Assembly: GCA_030248195.1 (NCBI GenBank)
Contig: JASAND010012484.1
Location: forward strand, 1 to 64,000
DNA: 64,000 nucleotides
Direction of reading: 5' to 3'
From: Trissonchulus latispiculum
Taxonomy: Eukaryota; Nematoda; Enoplea; Enoplida; Ironidae
Part shown: piece by piece, positions 22,144 to 35,421 of the stretch
Layout of the letters: each line of letters begins with the position of its first letter
How positions within the stretch are numbered: position 1 is the first letter of the stretch
Notes under the pieces: generated by a model
Seen by the model: only the letters and a program-made list of their open reading frames with translations
Databases searched by the model: none
Told to the model about the DNA's origin: nothing
Program-made: the position numbers and the translations under genes

Positions 22144-24062
22144 GGCTGGGTTGGGTTGGGCTTTTTTGAGTACCCAAAATGTTGTACGCAAAAATTACGC
22201 AGGAAACATTTTTACTTGTTCCTATTGCTGCATTGTAGCTAAGGTGATCAATGAAAGAATCAATCAATGAATCAATCCATTGAACGCGTAGGTAATAAAA
22301 AGGTAGTAAATGGCTCAATGTATTTAACAGTGCGATCATTTTCTTGTCACAATTTTATCTTATCAACATAGTAAAACGGTGTTGGTGGAACAGACATTGT
22401 CATCGACGTAGTCGAATTAGGTGGCTGATCAGGATCCACTCATATACTCGGGGTATAGAAACCTTGCTTTACCTCATCAGCCATATCTCGTATGACTCTC
22501 GCTATATTGCTTGGGTGCGGGCCTTTCGGTATCGGACTGTTTGCCTCCATTGACTGCTCAAGCGCGTGGCAGAGGAGCACATAGTGCAGTTGAGCGGGGG
22601 CATGGATCAAGCCACGGGAAGGGTGAAACATTAAAGTAGATGACTCTTTTGCCCCAGCAACCTTTCACAGGGGGCAGGTTGGTTACGTTGTATGGGTACT
22701 GATTAATCCCAGGTCCGGGATAATAATAACGGGATACCGCGCCCTACTCTTTGACGATAAGTAGATTAAGACGTCTTAGCATGCAATGCCCCTCAGCAAC
22801 ACAGGACAAGGGTCCACCAAGTTAACGCTCGATCTGAGCTGTAGCCTAAGTTTCTTACTTAATGTGGTGATTCCTTTTGGGCACATATTGTTAGTTGGCG
22901 GCGTAAATCAAGATTAAATTTGACGAAGCTTTCCGAAATAAGTTCTTTTAACGTTCTAACACTATCCGCGCAATCCCGATTCAAAAATTCGAGATTTCCG
23001 GTCAGAGTGGTTTTCTATATTTCTGAACGTTTGGCAGCTGCTATACAGTTTGACTATATTCATTTGGAAGATCTCATTGAGCTTCACATTTTTGCTTTTA
23101 AAGCAAGTTTCTAGCTCTTCCCTACCGTGAGATATAGCCGATTTTCTTGTTTTGGCGTCGAAAACTTGTCATCTTTGCAGAAATCAAATAATCCAACATT
23201 TCTTGAACTACGCAAGCCGTAAAATCAAACTAAGGGCGTCGATCTGAAGGTGTCACAGGGACAAATTATACGACGCATGATTGTTTTCCAACTGCCATCC
23301 TGTAAGTTGCTATTATAAAATATGTAGTTTTTGCAAAAACACGACCAATTTTTTTCAAACATTGTGGAGCATTCACCATGCAAGCTGGAGGGCTGCTACT
23401 GAACAAATGTGTTTTGCACAAATATACCCAGGGACGATTTTTTAGTTGCCCCGATTGCTGCCTTCTAGCTAAAGTAATCGCTTGACGAATTTGGAAAAAG
23501 TAGGCAAAATACAGGTTACGCACAACACATTTCAGCTTATTTCTCTACAACGAAGAGCGATTTCACAATGAACAAAAAATCGTCCCCAGCTATTTGATGG
23601 AGGTATCGAATAATCTAACCGATGTCTCTCGAAAAAATTTACTTGACTCTACAAAAATTCTGGAAGATTATACTTCTTCTAAAATGTGTTAAAAATGTTT
23701 TAGAAAAGCTACATTAGTTTCGTGGCATGCATTAAAAAGAGAAAATGTCAAGCTACATTTTGATATAAAAATGGCTTCTGAACTCCAAGTAATGAATGAG
23801 TAATAATGGTGCAAACTTTATGTGACCAAAGGAAATCACCACCTTAAGCAAGGAATGCAACGTCATTATGGCTAATCTGGGATCCAAAGTCCAATCCTTT
23901 TATAACTTTAGACACCTACACAGTCAGACCCCTTGTACTGTATGATTACTTCCGCTCACTTTAAATGAGCAAGGAAACACTCAGAACATCAGCCATAAAT
24001 GTGGCTAAACTGCATCAATAACTAAAAAGACAACATTAAGAACAGCTGTGTAGATGTCTATT

Positions 24063-24193
24063 TGTTATGTCCTAGAAGTTTACAATAAAAACATAGAAAG
24101 TCTAGTTGATCGAATCGGTTATTCTTTTGAATTGTAACCGTATGTTGGCTTAGCAGGTTTTAACACTTAGTTAGGCTGTTCCTTGACATATCA
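24063..24193 (+). repeat. 5' LTR
   Basis: 131 bases, short for an LTR, about 80 per cent like the 3' copy by eye. It begins TG and ends CA. Confidence 0.75.
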
Positions 24194-24446
24194 ATTGACG
24201 CACTGGATGGCACCCACCATCGGTTTGCTGGACGTATTTCAGTCCAAACTTGAGCCATGGAGGTCCTAGATTTGCTGAACTCGTAGACATCCTGTCCTCT
24301 CATTTTGTTCCTCAGCTAATTGTAAACAACCGGGGAAAGCATCAATACTTTTGTATCTGAACTTCGCTAACTTTCACACTATTGCGAGTTCAAAGATTAT
24401 TTGGAGCAAACCCTCCCCCGATAATGCTTTGTAGTGTGGCCTCAGG

Positions 24447-24746
24447 ATGAGGATATTCAAAAGAAACCTCTCACCGAAAGAGAACTTTGTTTATAGCGAG
24501 CAATTGACACTGCCCAATCTAATGGAATCCGCTAAGCGAAGCACCAAAGAATGGCACACTGCAAACGGTCCAGTTGCGCAGATGTCCGTTCACAAGACAA
24601 CAAATCTGAAACAACGAATGAAGTCCTCAAAACAGCAAACGTCGTCTCTGCAGAGAGTTTATGATACGACAACGTCAAAGAGTTGCTATCGCTGTAAAAA
24701 GACAAATCATACTGATTCGGAATGTCGTGTCATGCCACTGTGGTAA
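24447..24746 (+). pseudogene. gag remnant with CCHC zinc knuckle
   Basis: The frame includes CYRCKKTNHTDSEC, a C-x2-C-x4-H-x4-C nucleic-acid-binding knuckle typical of nucleocapsid regions, preceded by a Lys/Gln/Ser-rich segment. Only the C-terminal part of gag is present. Confidence 0.7.
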
Positions 24747-24859
24747 GAAAGGCCCCATCACCACAGCATGCTTTGCTAAGAAATCTACACGATTCAACAC
24801 GAGAGTAGTTACAGAGTCTGATCCAGACGATAAACCGATTTTTTGCGTTAATTCAATCC

Positions 24860-25180
24860 GTGCCACAATTGCATAACGGGGTTATTGCTGTAAATGGTGT
24901 TCCAGTTAACATGGAACTGGACACCGCTAGAGCGCTGTCAATATTACCGAGAACCTGTGGCAACCCGATTTCCCAAATTCCACCTGGATCCTTGTTAGGT
25001 TCGTCTCAAAAGTTACAACGGGCCGACAACATCTGTTGTTGGTCAAAGTAAACTGCAACGGAAAAATACAACGATTTAAAGTCGGATATTGTAAAATCGA
25101 AAGGTCCTCCGCTTTTAGGCCGCAACTGGCTCAGCACTATTCAGCTGAATTGTCAACAAGTGGTTACCGTTTAGTGAGCG
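24860..25180 (+). pseudogene. Retropepsin remnant
   Basis: VNGVPVNMELDTARALSILP is the active-site region of a retroviral-type aspartic protease with the catalytic D-T kept but the usual G-A altered. A flap/exit strand like GRNWLSTIQLN is visible in another frame near 25115-25150. It is broken by frameshifts and not functional. Confidence 0.65.
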
Positions 25181-25239
25181 TAACCCGAATGGTGGATGTC
25201 CGAAACTACAATCCCTTTTAAGGAGATACGAAAGGCAGG

Positions 25240-25830
25240 CCAAAGATCTACGATCATATCGAAAATACGGTTCGTAGCTGCTCAGCCTGTAATGTTGATC
25301 GATCTTTAGCACCGCCAAAGCCCATTCCTTGGCCAATTCCAACTCAGCCTTGACTACGAATCCTTTCTGATTTGGCTGGACCGTTCCGAGGATCTACTTG
25401 GCTGCTAGTGGTCGATGCATCAAGTAAATGGTCGGAAGTGTTCAGATTGATTATTACCCAAATCAATAATAGATGATCTTAGAGATATATTCATCCGCTT
25501 TGGCTTCCCTCACATCGTTCTGCGACAACGGATTTGTTTTCACTTCAATTGAATTCGCAAATTTCTGCTCAAGGTACTCAATCAAGCAAGTTTTCTCCCC
25601 ACATTATAACCCAGCTTCTAACGGTCTAGCCGAAAGATTCATTTAAACCTTCAATTTAAAGTTAAAGGCTGTCCTGTCCAATCAACTAAACTTAGAATTA
25701 CCACAATTCCTACTGAGCTACAGGGTTACACCTCATTCCGCCACCGACAAGTCGCCTGCTGATGCTATGCCTGGCAGACTAATTCGGACTCGCCTTTCTG
25801 GTTTGTTCAACCAAAAGCAGATGACTTTAC
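25240..25830 (+). pseudogene. Integrase remnant
   Basis: Across shifting frames one reads a CSAC zinc-finger end, then IPWPIP, LAGPFRGSTWLLVVDASSKW, and a later piece with a C-D-N-G-F motif (near 25520), in the order of a gypsy integrase catalytic core. Many stops are present. Confidence 0.65.
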
Positions 25831-26241
25831 CCAGTAAGACTTACAAAACGATGACACGATGATGTTTGGGTCAGGGACCGCTGAAATGGGTGAAAGGTAC
25901 TTTCGCACAAGGGCTGGACTCGCACCAATACCTGGTAAGGGTCGACGGGGGTTGAGAAACGCCACCAAAACCAGTTGCGCAGACGCGGCAATTATGTTAT
26001 CTTAGCTAAATAATGTGAAACCTTTTCAGATGATGACGCGTTTGCTGCTGCTTTTGGCAGATCTCTTCCCTTTCCACGTCAAAGAGATATGATTCCTGAA
26101 AGGGCAGCCGGCGAGCTTCCAGCTGCGCCAGCTGGACAACCAAGACCTGATCGTTGGCCTCTCTGCAATCGGCGAAACCTTGGTCTTTCTGCCAGGCCAA
26201 GGCTTTGTTCATCCAGACTGAAGCTTAAAGAAGGGGAAAGT

Positions 26242-26374
26242 TGCTATGTCTTAGAAGTTGAAATTGAAAACATAAAAAGTTTAGTTGCGATTGAATCTGT
26301 TATAGTGGATTGAATTATAACCATGTTCGCTTGGCAGTCTTTAAGACTCAGTTAGCCTATTCCTAGACATATAA
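26242..26374 (+). repeat. 3' LTR
   Basis: 133 bases; the terminal CA has become AA. It is preceded by the polypurine tract and followed by the CTATT duplication. Confidence 0.75.
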
Positions 26375-26379
26375 CTATT

Positions 26380-29300
26380 ATAGTCTAACCAATATTTACA
26401 GTTACGTTTACAGTTACATTACATGTGCCATGTGCGTAACCTAATAAACCGTAATGCTCTTGCTCCTCTAATTAAGCTGAGCACTCTCAAACTGCATCTG
26501 TCACAAACTTAATAGTAGCTTTAAATGAAACGATGCTGTCAGGTTTTGTCTTACTCTAAGTTAATTAGGCAAGAAAAGCAGACTATACTTAATAAGCCAA
26601 TTTAATCAATTATAGTCAGTAGTAACGTATATTTAAAGCCAGGGATTTTCAAGCATTGCAGTCAGTCCAAAATGAAACACAGATTTTCACATCAAAGCAG
26701 AAATACAGATGACATCTGCCTGCAGGCAGGTACTGCTAACAACAATTGTTCTTGAAATTTGTTCTTGAAAAAAGTTCTAAATAAATATCTGGAAGGAATG
26801 CCAAGCTTTTGTGTCAGTCATTTGCAGACAAACATAAGGATTTATTGCAGAATGTTCCTAGTAATCCAGCCAATGCCGGGTGTATTGGTTTTAACTCAGG
26901 CATAGTCCGCAATGTTATTGTGCTCCACTGAGCATGTGGTGACTAAATGACTAAATTTGTTAATTCTATCCTTATCCTCCAGGTCGCAGGTCGTGTAGTA
27001 GTGGTTTTCTTGATTTCTTTATTCGGTTTGCACATTTCTTATTGCAATAACTGATAGCTCAATAGTGACATTCATGCAATGCAGCTGATTGATTACTGAC
27101 AATGCAATACTGCAGATCTGATACAAAACAGCTTAGCGCAAATTAACGTAATTTCTGGCAAAATTAACATTACCAGAAATATAAATTTGATTAATCGTTA
27201 ATTAATTAATTAAATTAATTATTAATTATTAATTAAATAAAATTCTTTGCATGAAAAATCAGTCTTTGGTTGGCCGTTTTAAATTTTGTGTGGAAACTTA
27301 AATTTTATGCCGTTTTGGCATACCTCTCGACTACGGTAGGGCTTGTGCCTTGTCCAAAAAGACGAGGCTTGGCCATTTGGCAAAAGTGGTGGCTTTTGGT
27401 ATCTGTTCCAAAGAGCATAAACCGGTTGTAGCTTTCGTCATGCGCTCTTTTTTCCGACATTCTCACTACCATTTGGACTAATAAGGTCAATAGTAGCTAA
27501 AGAATTAAAGTCACCACTGTCCTGTGGCAGACTGGATACTTCGTCCATTTTTTTGCTGTTTTTGCATTTATTTTATACGATTCCAGCATCGGCTGTAATT
27601 CGTCAGGGGGCAAAGCCGTTCTGCCGAGTGATCGGTAAGGTTAGGCAGATTAAACTAACGTATAGTTGATCCCATCTTAGAATCAGGTTTTGCACCCAAA
27701 GATGATTTATTTGGTTTTCTGCAACGAAAGTTTAGCAAAAAATCGTAATTGTCGGACCTTGACGGATTCTTACTTTTTCTGAGTGCATTGGGGGACCGTT
27801 CAATGTTTGCATTCGAAAAACAGAGCTATTAATTCTTTATCGACTGGTGACAGTTTCATCTTTGTAGATTCTCTCAAGTCTCAGTAAAAATTGGTACCTG
27901 CTGCTTTTTCAGCCGCTTTCCCCTGCAGCCTTTGCAAGAAGAGGGTTTAGGAAATCATGTTACATGAAGTTAAAAATTCAGTAGAAAACATAATATTGTG
28001 CAATTGACATTTATTTCTATTTAAATGCCGGCTATTCCATTGCATTCTACAATTTCTCTAAACATGCTTAAAATGCACACTTTACCGCTACCAGAAAACC
28101 TGCCAGAAAAGTTGACGTTAACGATATTGTGGAATATTTCCTTGATTTCATGCAAATTTATGCAAAAGTGAGTGCTAACTTTATTCAAATCAATCTAAGC
28201 GACTCTTCTGTGTACGGTCCAAGGCAGGACTTAGCTAATTTCCAAATTTTCCAATTTTGAACGCTCAACTAGTCAGTCTTGATTTTTGGGAGTTTGCAAA
28301 ATGGTCGGTTATTGGTACCCCTCCGGCATCTTTTCTTACCTATTTTTGGGGTCACCCCATAATTAATTGGGGGCCATTTTGGAAGGTTTGTCTTTTGTTT
28401 TTTCTCTTGTAGTTTTTATTGGTGCTTGTTCCTTTTGCTCCGTTATTTTAAATGTCTTGCGTTTCTGAAAGCTATTCCCTTTTTATAAATTTTGCTTAAA
28501 AGAAATTAAACTCGCAACATTTAGAATGAGGGCTGTCGTTGTCTATTTTAGTTGTTTAGCGGTTAAGCGGAGGAGTAATCAGACGTGAACACACTCTTAA
28601 ATAAGACCTGCAAGTCTTTATTCAAAATTCATTCACTTTTATTGAGTTTCCTTAACTCTACAACATCAACATTGCAAACTAATAACAATTAACTCTCATA
28701 GATCCCCTCCCAACTCATGTCTGGGGCTCAATAGGGCTATTTTCAAGGTTATTTTGCAAGCAGTTGCAACTATGTACCTCCTGTCGCTACCTGAGGTCAA
28801 CCACCCATGACTAGAGTTGTGCCCTACCTTTTAGCACCCGGACTAAGCTCGGTATTTACGGTGGCAGCCCTGCCCGGAGCGAAGGCGCGGAGGCCTGCCC
28901 GATCAAGCAATTTTAGCGGAATTATTCAAACCATCTCCATTAAGAAGCCGAATTTAAATTTCCATAGCCTGTTTCTGTTGTAATGATTAACCTTAACGTT
29001 AAAGTATCAGTGGTAGGTAAAAGCAGTGTTGTCTATAGGGATTATGGTAGTTTTAATTAATTCAAATGCAGGATTCCCGTGCAGGCAGTCTGATTCAGCC
29101 AGTCTTAACCTGATTTGGCGAACCGAAGCCCCAACAAACAAAACCTATTCTGGCGACGTCTTCAAATGGGGACTTCTTATGGCGGTTTCCCAAAATTGGG
29201 ACCTCTTCCACTAATTGGGGTTTCTGCTGTCATTTGAAGACCCCCAACAGAAATCAAAATTTCCCAATCATAAATTGAAGCAAGACCTCAGTTTTTACTA

Positions 29301-31125
29301 ACAAATTATTCAACTGTAATTGAGTAATAGCAGGTCTACTAATGAATACTGCCCCTTTTGGGGCCTACTTGTTAGATTTTATATTATATTATATTACATC
29401 ATATTTACATTGTATCAGTTCTTATGTTTACATTTTGCAATGAAATGTTTACCATCCATTCAAATGACAGCTTAATGTAAGACAAGAAATTGTCTCTTCA
29501 ACATCAGAGAAAATCGGGGAGCAGCTGGGAATTGAACCCACGACTTCCACAATTGATTTCATTCGTGATGCTATGTTGCATACGACACAATGCAAACTTC
29601 ATGTTACTGTGCAGTTTGGATGAGGATCTGGAAATAGGTCACGGTTACCCTTAGGTCGGGTAGAGTTTGGGTCTAAATGAGTGACCCGCGGGTCAAAGTT
29701 GGGTCAAAAGTGGGCCAGCCCAAGCTCAAACATTAGATTTGAGCATTAAAATGTCAAAAATTTTAATTCCAACATTTACTCTTTTTGTTTTCTGACCAAA
29801 ATTATCTCAGTGTCGACTCCAAAATTTCGAGCAACGACAGCGTTTGCAATCGCACTGATATGTAGGTATGACTTTTGTTTCGCAAAACTGTATGTAAGTT
29901 CAAAGTTATACAGCTATACAATGGTGGAACAGACAGCAATATTTCCCGTAGCAGGCTCTGTAAATTTTAAAGATACGTAACGAACAATTACCATCGCTTA
30001 CTCCTGAAAGATTCAAGAATTTGCACCTTTATTTTGGTTTTTTCTAACATTTAATTAAGTTCCCGATATAACAAATCTCAAGGGGGTGGGGTGGGTATTT
30101 TCAAAAAGTTTGTTCTTGTTGTTCGCGCTTGTTCGGGTTTAGAAACATTAGAAAACGCACCTTAGCTTTAAAGGATTTAGGAATACCGGGAAAACTAAAA
30201 CTAAATATGGGCCACAGTTCTAACCTAAAATTCCTCAATCTGAGAAACCAAGCGGAAAATTATTTTAGCTCTTCCAGTTGCACTGAGATATATTCAAATA
30301 GAATAAATTAAAATTCAAACATTAAATTTATCTTCCACTGGTTTTTGGTTTGATTAATGGAGGTATGTATAGCAGAGAATAATTCAGAATGAAGAAGTTG
30401 TAGCATATGGCGAAACATTCATATAAATTGCTTCGGTTTGTGGTTGATGAATTGTAGAATTGCCTAATATTTCGTTTTCTGGCAGGTAAAGGGCAGGTTT
30501 CAGTTGCAATGCGTAAGCATACAATAGCAAACAAGAATACTCTATATGTTATCAGCGTGATACATCATCTGCACGCTCAGAGTTGGATATCAGCATTGAG
30601 TGCATGAATTAGAAGCTTTGGCATAATAACGATATTTTATCTAATTTGTTGTTGTTGTTGTTGTTCTTGTTTTTAAAGAATGGAATGGCACCATTCTTTA
30701 GTGACAATCATCCCGTTCAAAAAATACTCATTTTGATTGCCTGTTAAGTCGAATATGAATCTTGTTTTAGTTGTAACTGAAAATTGTTGTAAATAAGGAC
30801 AGAATCATAAATTCTTGGGAATGGAAAATATTTCCTTAGCCACATCTTTCCTAACGGTTGTTCCACGGCTTGTCCCTACCGAAGAGAAGAGGCTTCGCAC
30901 CTAACGGTACGCGCCTGTTTCTTATGCTATTGAAGATTAGGTTTTTATGGCAACTCGTTGACTAAAGACAACGGCGTTTGTATAAATTAAGTCCTTGCTG
31001 AATCAACACTCATGCATGTAACTAATTTTATAACGTGTCCTTAGTTGAAACATTTATAACGTTCAATTTTGTACAACTTATACTTTGAAAGCAGAAACCA
31101 CAGTTATCAATTAAAATCACTCCAG
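26380..31125. other. Intergenic region between the LTR element and the TM2 exon
   Basis: I see no gene. Contents: AT-rich TTAATTAA repeats (27190-27240), a GC-richer block with a sharp edge at 28690-28910 of unknown origin, a tRNA 3'-half-like piece on the minus strand at 29520-29560 (T-arm GTGGGTTCAATTCCC), and TTG repeats at 30650-30672. Confidence 0.4.
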
Positions 31126-31272
31126 TCATCGTTCCATGAAGTCATAACCCAAAGTTTTAATCTTCATGAGCATAGTATGACACGTTGAAAGGACAAAGCC
31201 AATGCTGGAGAGAACAGAGCTTCCAAGAAATACCGAAGCCACGACAAAGTAGTTTTCAGTAATGTCCATGTC
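31126..31272 (-). CDS. TM2 and C-terminal exon of a DEG/ENaC channel
   Basis: After acceptor GTTTTAG the frame gives 48 residues and a TGA. It includes NYFVVASVFLGSSVLSSIGF, a hydrophobic segment with the G-x-S element typical of the DEG/ENaC selectivity filter, then a basic tail KIKTLGYDFMER. The exon is in phase with 31663-31735. It could be the last exon of paralog B (13 kb further) or belong to another copy whose middle was destroyed by the transposons at 32540-39468. Confidence 0.6.
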   Translation of the reverse strand, partial: DMDITENYFVVASVFLGSSVLSSIGFVLSTCHTMLMKIKTLGYDFMER

Positions 31273-31662
31273 CTAAAACTCGAAACCAAGAACCCGCTTA
31301 TAAAGCATTGACATCGACTGAGCGGAACGTGGATTTGACTATAATGTAAGGATAACAATATAACAATACTTTTTGGGTAAACGAGCTGTCTGTTAGTTTG
31401 AACATGAAACTTTACTGTTACACATACACTCCGAATTGCTGAAAAACTGCTGAAATTAATACAAGTGCACCATGAATTAAGCACTTTACGCATTTCGCTT
31501 TTCAGCAATTCTTACATGGACTAAATATGGCGGCTCGGGTCAAGTCAGCTGCATGTAAACAATAGAAATGAATTAATCAATAAATTTGAGTCACAACAAA
31601 ATTTGTGCATTTTTAGTTTTCATCCAACTTGAAACATTCGGAACCACGCATTAGAGACGTAC

Positions 31663-31735
31663 TGTGTTCACAGGATGTTCGACGAATGAGATCTGATGTA
31701 TCTGTTTCATGAATACAGTGACCATTGCGAAATCC
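31663..31735 (-). CDS. Pre-TM2 exon of a DEG/ENaC channel (paralog B 3' end or a third copy C)
   Basis: The exon is 73 bases (phase 2 in, phase 0 out) between AATTATAG and GTACGT. It encodes 24 residues, DFAMVTVFMKQIHQISFVEH plus PVNT, resembling the last palm strand before TM2 (F-x-x-V-x-V-F-x, then an acidic residue and Pro). It reads straight into the next exon in phase. Confidence 0.6.
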
Positions 31736-32539
31736 CTATAATTAAAACAAACAAGGATGTCAGTCCGTAACGAAATTACAATGCCGCTGAATCTATCAGG
31801 TTCCACGTTTTCATGTTTCCACTTTCCGTGGCAACTGGCCTTAGCGGAGCTCTGAGGTGTTTGTGCCTTCGATGATGCTTGGCTTTCTTCTTTTTTCATA
31901 TCCACAATTTCATACGATTCTCAAACCAATGATTTGGATAATGCCAGCTCATGTTTCTGGCATTCAACGGCAACAATAATTACTGCTTTTAAGTTAAAGA
32001 TCAGTTTCTTTTATTTTCTCCTAATAAGGTCATTAAGATTAAGGTAGGAATGATGTGGGCGAATCATGGTAATTATATTAGATTTTGAGATAAACTTGTT
32101 AATTTCACCAAAGCACTTTTATTCGTTTAGGAGAGGAACAATGTTCTACGCATCTGCAACAAGACATATTTCGCACGTTGCAATAAGTTGTGAATGCCAG
32201 CACAACCTTTGGGGTCTCCAAACAGTTCAGTAATTTGGCAAGACATGTTCAAGAGTGAGTACAGAATCTTTGGGACTGTATACAGGGCCTTTGGTTAGAA
32301 AATTGATCCACCACCAGCTTCAAAGAGCTTGTTTTGTGGTTCAGCCAGGGAGTTCACATGTTTACTACTTCTGCAAGTCAAACAACGTTATTTGATGTGC
32401 CGTTTTTGTTCCTACACCAAAATACAAGATATTCTCATTACGCATTCACTCCAATTATTAAAGAACTCTTGTTAAAAATTGGTATCCGCGTTAGTGCGCC
32501 GAAGCTGCGTTATATTTCTCCGAGAATCGGTGTCCAGAG

Positions 32540-33898
32540 CAGGGTTTTTTTGGTTTTCGGATTTGCGTCAATCTTGCGTCCAGCTAATTTTAAGTTGCGT
32601 CCCGTTAAGAAATTTTGCGTCCAGGTAAAATTATTATTTTAGCGTGTTTTATATGCAAAAATTGTATTCTTTATAAAAATGTCGATTATTTCTTTAGTGA
32701 AACATAATTTAATCGTATGAAAAAGTACTTAGAACGGTGATGCTACTGAGAAGTAATGCACGATTACAAAATATGTGAAATATGCCCTATATACACGACG
32801 GGGTGTCTGGGGGGCGGAGCCCCCAGAAGTTGAGAAAATTTTTTGCGATTACGGAAAAATCCGTAATGCAAATGTTCAAAACGATTTAATTCGCATCTGT
32901 TGTATCTAACACATATCATGACCAATTTTTGATATTATTGACACACATTATTCAGATGTTTTGATGTTATAGTTAAACTAATTAAGAATTAGTTAAATAG
33001 CTATAAAATTAATATCATTCAGAACAAAGCAGAGCCCCCCAGAAGTTGGAGAAATTTTTTGAAATTACGGATAAATCCGTAATGAAAATGATTAAAAAGA
33101 TTAATTTGTCATCAGATACATTTAACTAAAATACCTAATGCATTTTTGTGTAAATTACATTTGTAAATTATAGAATTTTGAGTTGTTTTCATTTTGAGAA
33201 GTAATAATCAATAAACAAAGAGCGTGCATGCGATGCGTACTGCAGCATTAATCAAAGGCAAAAACAGTGAAATATTAACGTCGGTTACGAATACGATTGA
33301 TTAATCCTTTAATGCCTGAATTTCACAAGGACAAACGTTTTTCGATGACTGCCCTAGAATGCTTTAAATGAACCAAACCAAAAATTGGATGCGTTACAAA
33401 TTTGGTTGACTTTTGGTAATTAAGGGATTAACCCTCAGAAGCTGAAAATGTTTTAACAATCCAGTCAAGAACAAAATTTAGACTTTAAAAACTGCGCTAA
33501 TGCAATTGTATGAACCTCATTACATTACATGATCCCAAGAATTTGGGTATTCGGTTACGGCTACAAATTTTATTAATAATGGGCTTTGACCTGTAATGTA
33601 TCGATACAGGTAGATAACTCAACTAATAAACAAGTACTGACACATTACAAAGCGTTGGCATTCGATGACATAGCGGAAAACACCAGGGGGTCTGGGGGGC
33701 GGAGCCCCCCAGAAACCGAGAAAATTTTTGGAAAATATGGAAAAATTGGTACTGGAAACATTTAAAGTTTTCACTCTTACAAAAGTGAATTTTGTCCCGA
33801 AATAATGTTGCGTCTAGCTTGCGTCCCGTTAAAATTTCGTTGCGTCAAGATAAGAAACTTTGCGTCCAGACGCACTTCTGGACGCAAAAAAAACCCTG
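32540..33898. mobile_element. hAT-like non-autonomous element with TTGCGTCC repeats
   Basis: The element is 1359 bases, flanked by a perfect 8-base duplication GTCCAGAG (32532-32539 and 33899-33906). Ends are CAGGGTTTTTTTGG and the complement of GCAAAAAAAACCCTG. Both ends carry 4-5 copies of TTGCGTCC in the same orientation. The interior contains three copies of a GGGGCGGAGCCCC hairpin followed by AGAAGTTGAGAAAATTTTT-like sequence (32810, 33025, 33690). No transposase frame is seen. Confidence 0.9.
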
Positions 33899-33906
33899 GT
33901 CCAGAG

Positions 33907-35421
33907 CGACCTGCCTGCTTCGCAACTGCCATGCTCCAGAGAAAGATTTTAGAAAAATTTAAAAACTCTAGTGCTTGTATTAATCGAAAAAACTGTTTAG
34001 CTTGAAGTAACCTTGCTGTGTATCACTTACCTTTTAGTTGTGTTAAAGTCGTTCTAAAACACAAAAATTGGAACCTGTTTTGCTTACATGCATTTATATC
34101 TGAACTCGCTATGTTTTGAATTGTGGCAGCAAATTACTGAGACTGCAAACAGTGGGTCGCAACCGGGTTTTTGTGGCAATATATCTCTAAAACCAGCACA
34201 TTCTTAACAAAAGCTTAACCTGTTAAATGTTTCAAAAACTAAGTTTGCATTATTGTAAAAGTACTTATTCACTCAGTATGAGAATAAGCTGACAGTTTAC
34301 CAAAATGCCTTTTTAGAAGGGATTGCTTTTTGCAAAAATCAATGCGTAAGGTTTTCAAAATTTGTTGAATTCTTGTTTGTAACCTGTTCATTTCTTGACA
34401 TCACTGTATGGTTGTATCACCATAGCACGTTAAAAAATAAAAGCGAAATGTGGAAGTACCGAGTGATATCAAATAGTACCGTGTGAGACGCAACGTACCG
34501 AATGAGTCAATAAAGCACCGAGTGAGACACAGAAGTCCCAAATAAGACATATACCCTGTGGTATTGGTAAAAGTAAGATCTTTCCTACTTTAGTGCTGGA
34601 TAATTAGTCATATGGATCAAATTAACTAAAGTTTGACACAAAAATGTGTGTGCAAAATCTGTAGACCTCCAGTGAACTAAATCTACATAGTAACCCCATA
34701 AAACCATATATTTTTTAAATCCTTGCAAAGAGACGAGTATTCTTATAAAATTTAAAATTTTTTAAAATTTCAAAAATTTTAAAATGTCCATTTTTCGGGG
34801 AAACTTTTCGGACCGTTCAAGCTACTCTACTCCTTTATTTAGAAAAATTTGCCCATCCGAAGGCGCATCGATTGACACAAGAACGAAAAAATCGGTTGAG
34901 ACATAAGCATTTAATTCCAAAATTTTTCCCGTTTATCTTTGATGTTGGCCTCTTTTTGCAACTTTGACTGGTTATTACTCACGACTCGCTCAATTGAAAA
35001 TGTTTTCGATTAAATTTTCAGGACCGCCTAGGCGTCCGCTTTCACCTGATCTGTGTGGTACTTCAAATTTTTAAAGTAGATTTTTTAAAAATACCACTTC
35101 TTGACCAAAATTTTGGCAAAGCAAATTTAGCAAAAGTGAGTAGAAATAATATAATCATAAAATTCAAGCTGAGCTGAATCCAACGATATAAAGGTTTTGT
35201 TGCCACGACTTATATTGCGCCAGCAATGAATTTTTAAACAATATCCCGTATTTCAGCTGGTTTTGGCACTCTTTGATGTTGCCACCAGAATTGACAGAAG
35301 CAGTGTAAACTAGCAAAAACCAGCTATCCGACAGACCGGCATAGCCGATCTCTGCCAGTAGTTAGCCTTTTCTGCACCCATCCCCGTTTCTTAAGGGGGG
35401 TGGGCGACTAAAGTTTTGCCC
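33907..35421. other. Non-coding stretch between transposons
   Basis: I see no exon or recognised repeat apart from ACCGAGTGAGACAC-type short repeats at about 34455-34550. If the exons at 31126-31735 belong to paralog B, this is intron. Confidence 0.35.

Larger units (their letters stand above)
24063..26374 (+). mobile_element. LTR retrotransposon, internally deleted
   Basis: Two similar LTRs (24063-24193 and 26242-26374, both starting TG-T/C-TATGTC and ending GACATATCA or GACATATAA) are bounded by a 5-base duplication CTATT (24058-24062 and 26375-26379). A polypurine tract AAAGAAGGGGAAAG precedes the 3' LTR. Inside are a gag zinc knuckle, a protease remnant and an integrase remnant in Ty3/gypsy order. 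Reverse transcriptase and RNase H are missing between about 25200 and 25240. All frames are broken. Confidence 0.8.
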
